Part shown: piece by piece, positions 6,707-6,836 of the stretch
Position numbering within the stretch: position 1 is the first letter of the stretch
How the letters are laid out: the number at the start of each line of letters is the position of its first letter
From: Calditerrivibrio sp.
Lineage (GTDB): Bacteria > Chrysiogenota > Deferribacteres > Deferribacterales > Calditerrivibrionaceae
NCBI GenBank assembly: GCA_020217115.1
Contig: JAIWOA010000143.1
Coordinates: 1 to 6,836 of the forward strand
Length of the DNA: 6,836 nucleotides
Reading direction: 5' to 3'
Notes under the pieces: model-generated
Database searches by the model: none
Told to the model about the DNA's origin: nothing
What the model saw: the letters and a program-made list of their open reading frames with translations, nothing else
Position numbers and translations under genes: made by a program

Positions 6707-6793
6707 GAGTATACAAATTTAAAGCCGTGCGGTTGTTCCGCACGGCTCATTATCTATAGACACGGGACAACCATCATATAAAATCTGCTGTCC
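6673..6793 (-). promoter_or_regulatory. trp operon attenuator with a chain of alternative helices
   Basis: Transcription attenuator that couples Trp-tRNA supply to trp expression. Segments on the minus strand are A 6787-6793, B 6760-6772, C 6738-6748, D 6721-6732, E 6695-6706 and F 6678-6689. Helices I can draw are as follows. A:B has 7 bp. B with the C 5'-side partner 6731-6743 has 12 paired positions with one C-A mismatch and three wobbles. C:D (6722-6732 with 6738-6748) has 11 bp with an AACAA loop. D:E (6721-6730 with 6697-6706) has 10 bp and is the antiterminator. E:F is the terminator. Segment A overlaps the third leader Trp codon, and B begins one base after the leader stop. The C:D/D:E/E:F part is very clear; the A:B and B:C parts are inferred from complementarity. 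Confidence 0.88.
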
Positions 6794-6833
6794 ACCACCA
6801 ATTTTTATTTGTGCAAACATTTAAAATATCCAT
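6774..6833 (-). CDS. trpL: trp leader peptide with three tandem Trp codons
   Basis: A 19-residue reading frame, MDILNVCTNKNWWWTADFI, with three consecutive TGG codons at 6792-6800 and a TGA stop at 6774-6776. It sits ahead of the attenuator hairpins and trpE, exactly where an attenuator leader peptide belongs. Its role is not the peptide itself. Ribosomes slow on the Trp codons when charged tRNA-Trp is scarce, which decides how the downstream RNA folds. NWWWTA-type leader peptides occur ahead of trp operons in other bacteria. The ATG is only three bases from the window edge, so its Shine-Dalgarno cannot be seen and a start farther upstream is possible. The operon promoter is also outside the window. 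Confidence 0.88.
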   Translation of the reverse strand: MDILNVCTNKNWWWTADFI

Positions 6834-6836
6834 GGA

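Noticed and set aside
6719..6820. A 33-codon minus-strand frame starting MFAQIKIGGGQQ across the trp leader.
   Set aside because: It has no Shine-Dalgarno, overlaps the Trp-rich leader peptide in another frame, and runs through the attenuator stems. The WWW frame explains the region better.

Overview
The window is AT-rich (mid-30s % GC by eye) and reads almost entirely on the minus strand. It holds a complete seven-gene tryptophan operon in the order trpE-trpG-trpD-trpC-trpF-trpB-trpA, transcribed from right to left, with its attenuator at the right edge and the start of nicotinate phosphoribosyltransferase (pncB) at the left edge. The separate, unfused genes in the trpEGDCFBA order, the low GC and the Shine-Dalgarno-led starts fit a Gram-negative AT-rich anaerobe. 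A Deferribacterota-like host (Calditerrivibrio/Deferribacter type) is my guess, not something the sequence proves.

Right edge (about 6673-6836): a leader peptide with three consecutive Trp codons (MDILNVCTNKNWWWTADFI) is followed by nested complementary segments ending in a perfect terminator hairpin with a U-tract. Six segments can be assigned (A to F). They form a chain of mutually exclusive helices A:B, B:C, C:D, D:E and E:F, which is two segments longer than the textbook four-segment trp attenuator. A ribosome stalled on the Trp codons predicts B:C plus D:E (readthrough). A ribosome at the leader stop codon covers B and predicts C:D plus E:F (termination).

Centre (485-6649): the seven genes form one translationally coupled unit. 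Every junction overlaps, by 17, 8, 1, 11, 4 and 4 nt in order. Together they encode the whole route from chorismate to tryptophan: TrpE/TrpG make anthranilate, TrpD adds the phosphoribosyl group from PRPP, TrpF isomerises, TrpC closes the indole ring, and TrpA/TrpB make tryptophan from indole-glycerol phosphate and serine. Family catalytic residues are present throughout, but several motifs differ from the usual form: TrpE AGTYSIS, TrpD KHGNVA, TrpF IQISEP, and a TrpA without its first helix.

Left edge (1-484): no trp terminator is evident after trpA. The 245-nt gap contains three short coding-like stretches in successive frames that could be a decayed gene. It also contains a good sigma-70-type promoter whose predicted start site falls on or next to the pncB ATG, suggesting a leaderless pncB mRNA. 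Only the first 79 codons of pncB are in the window.
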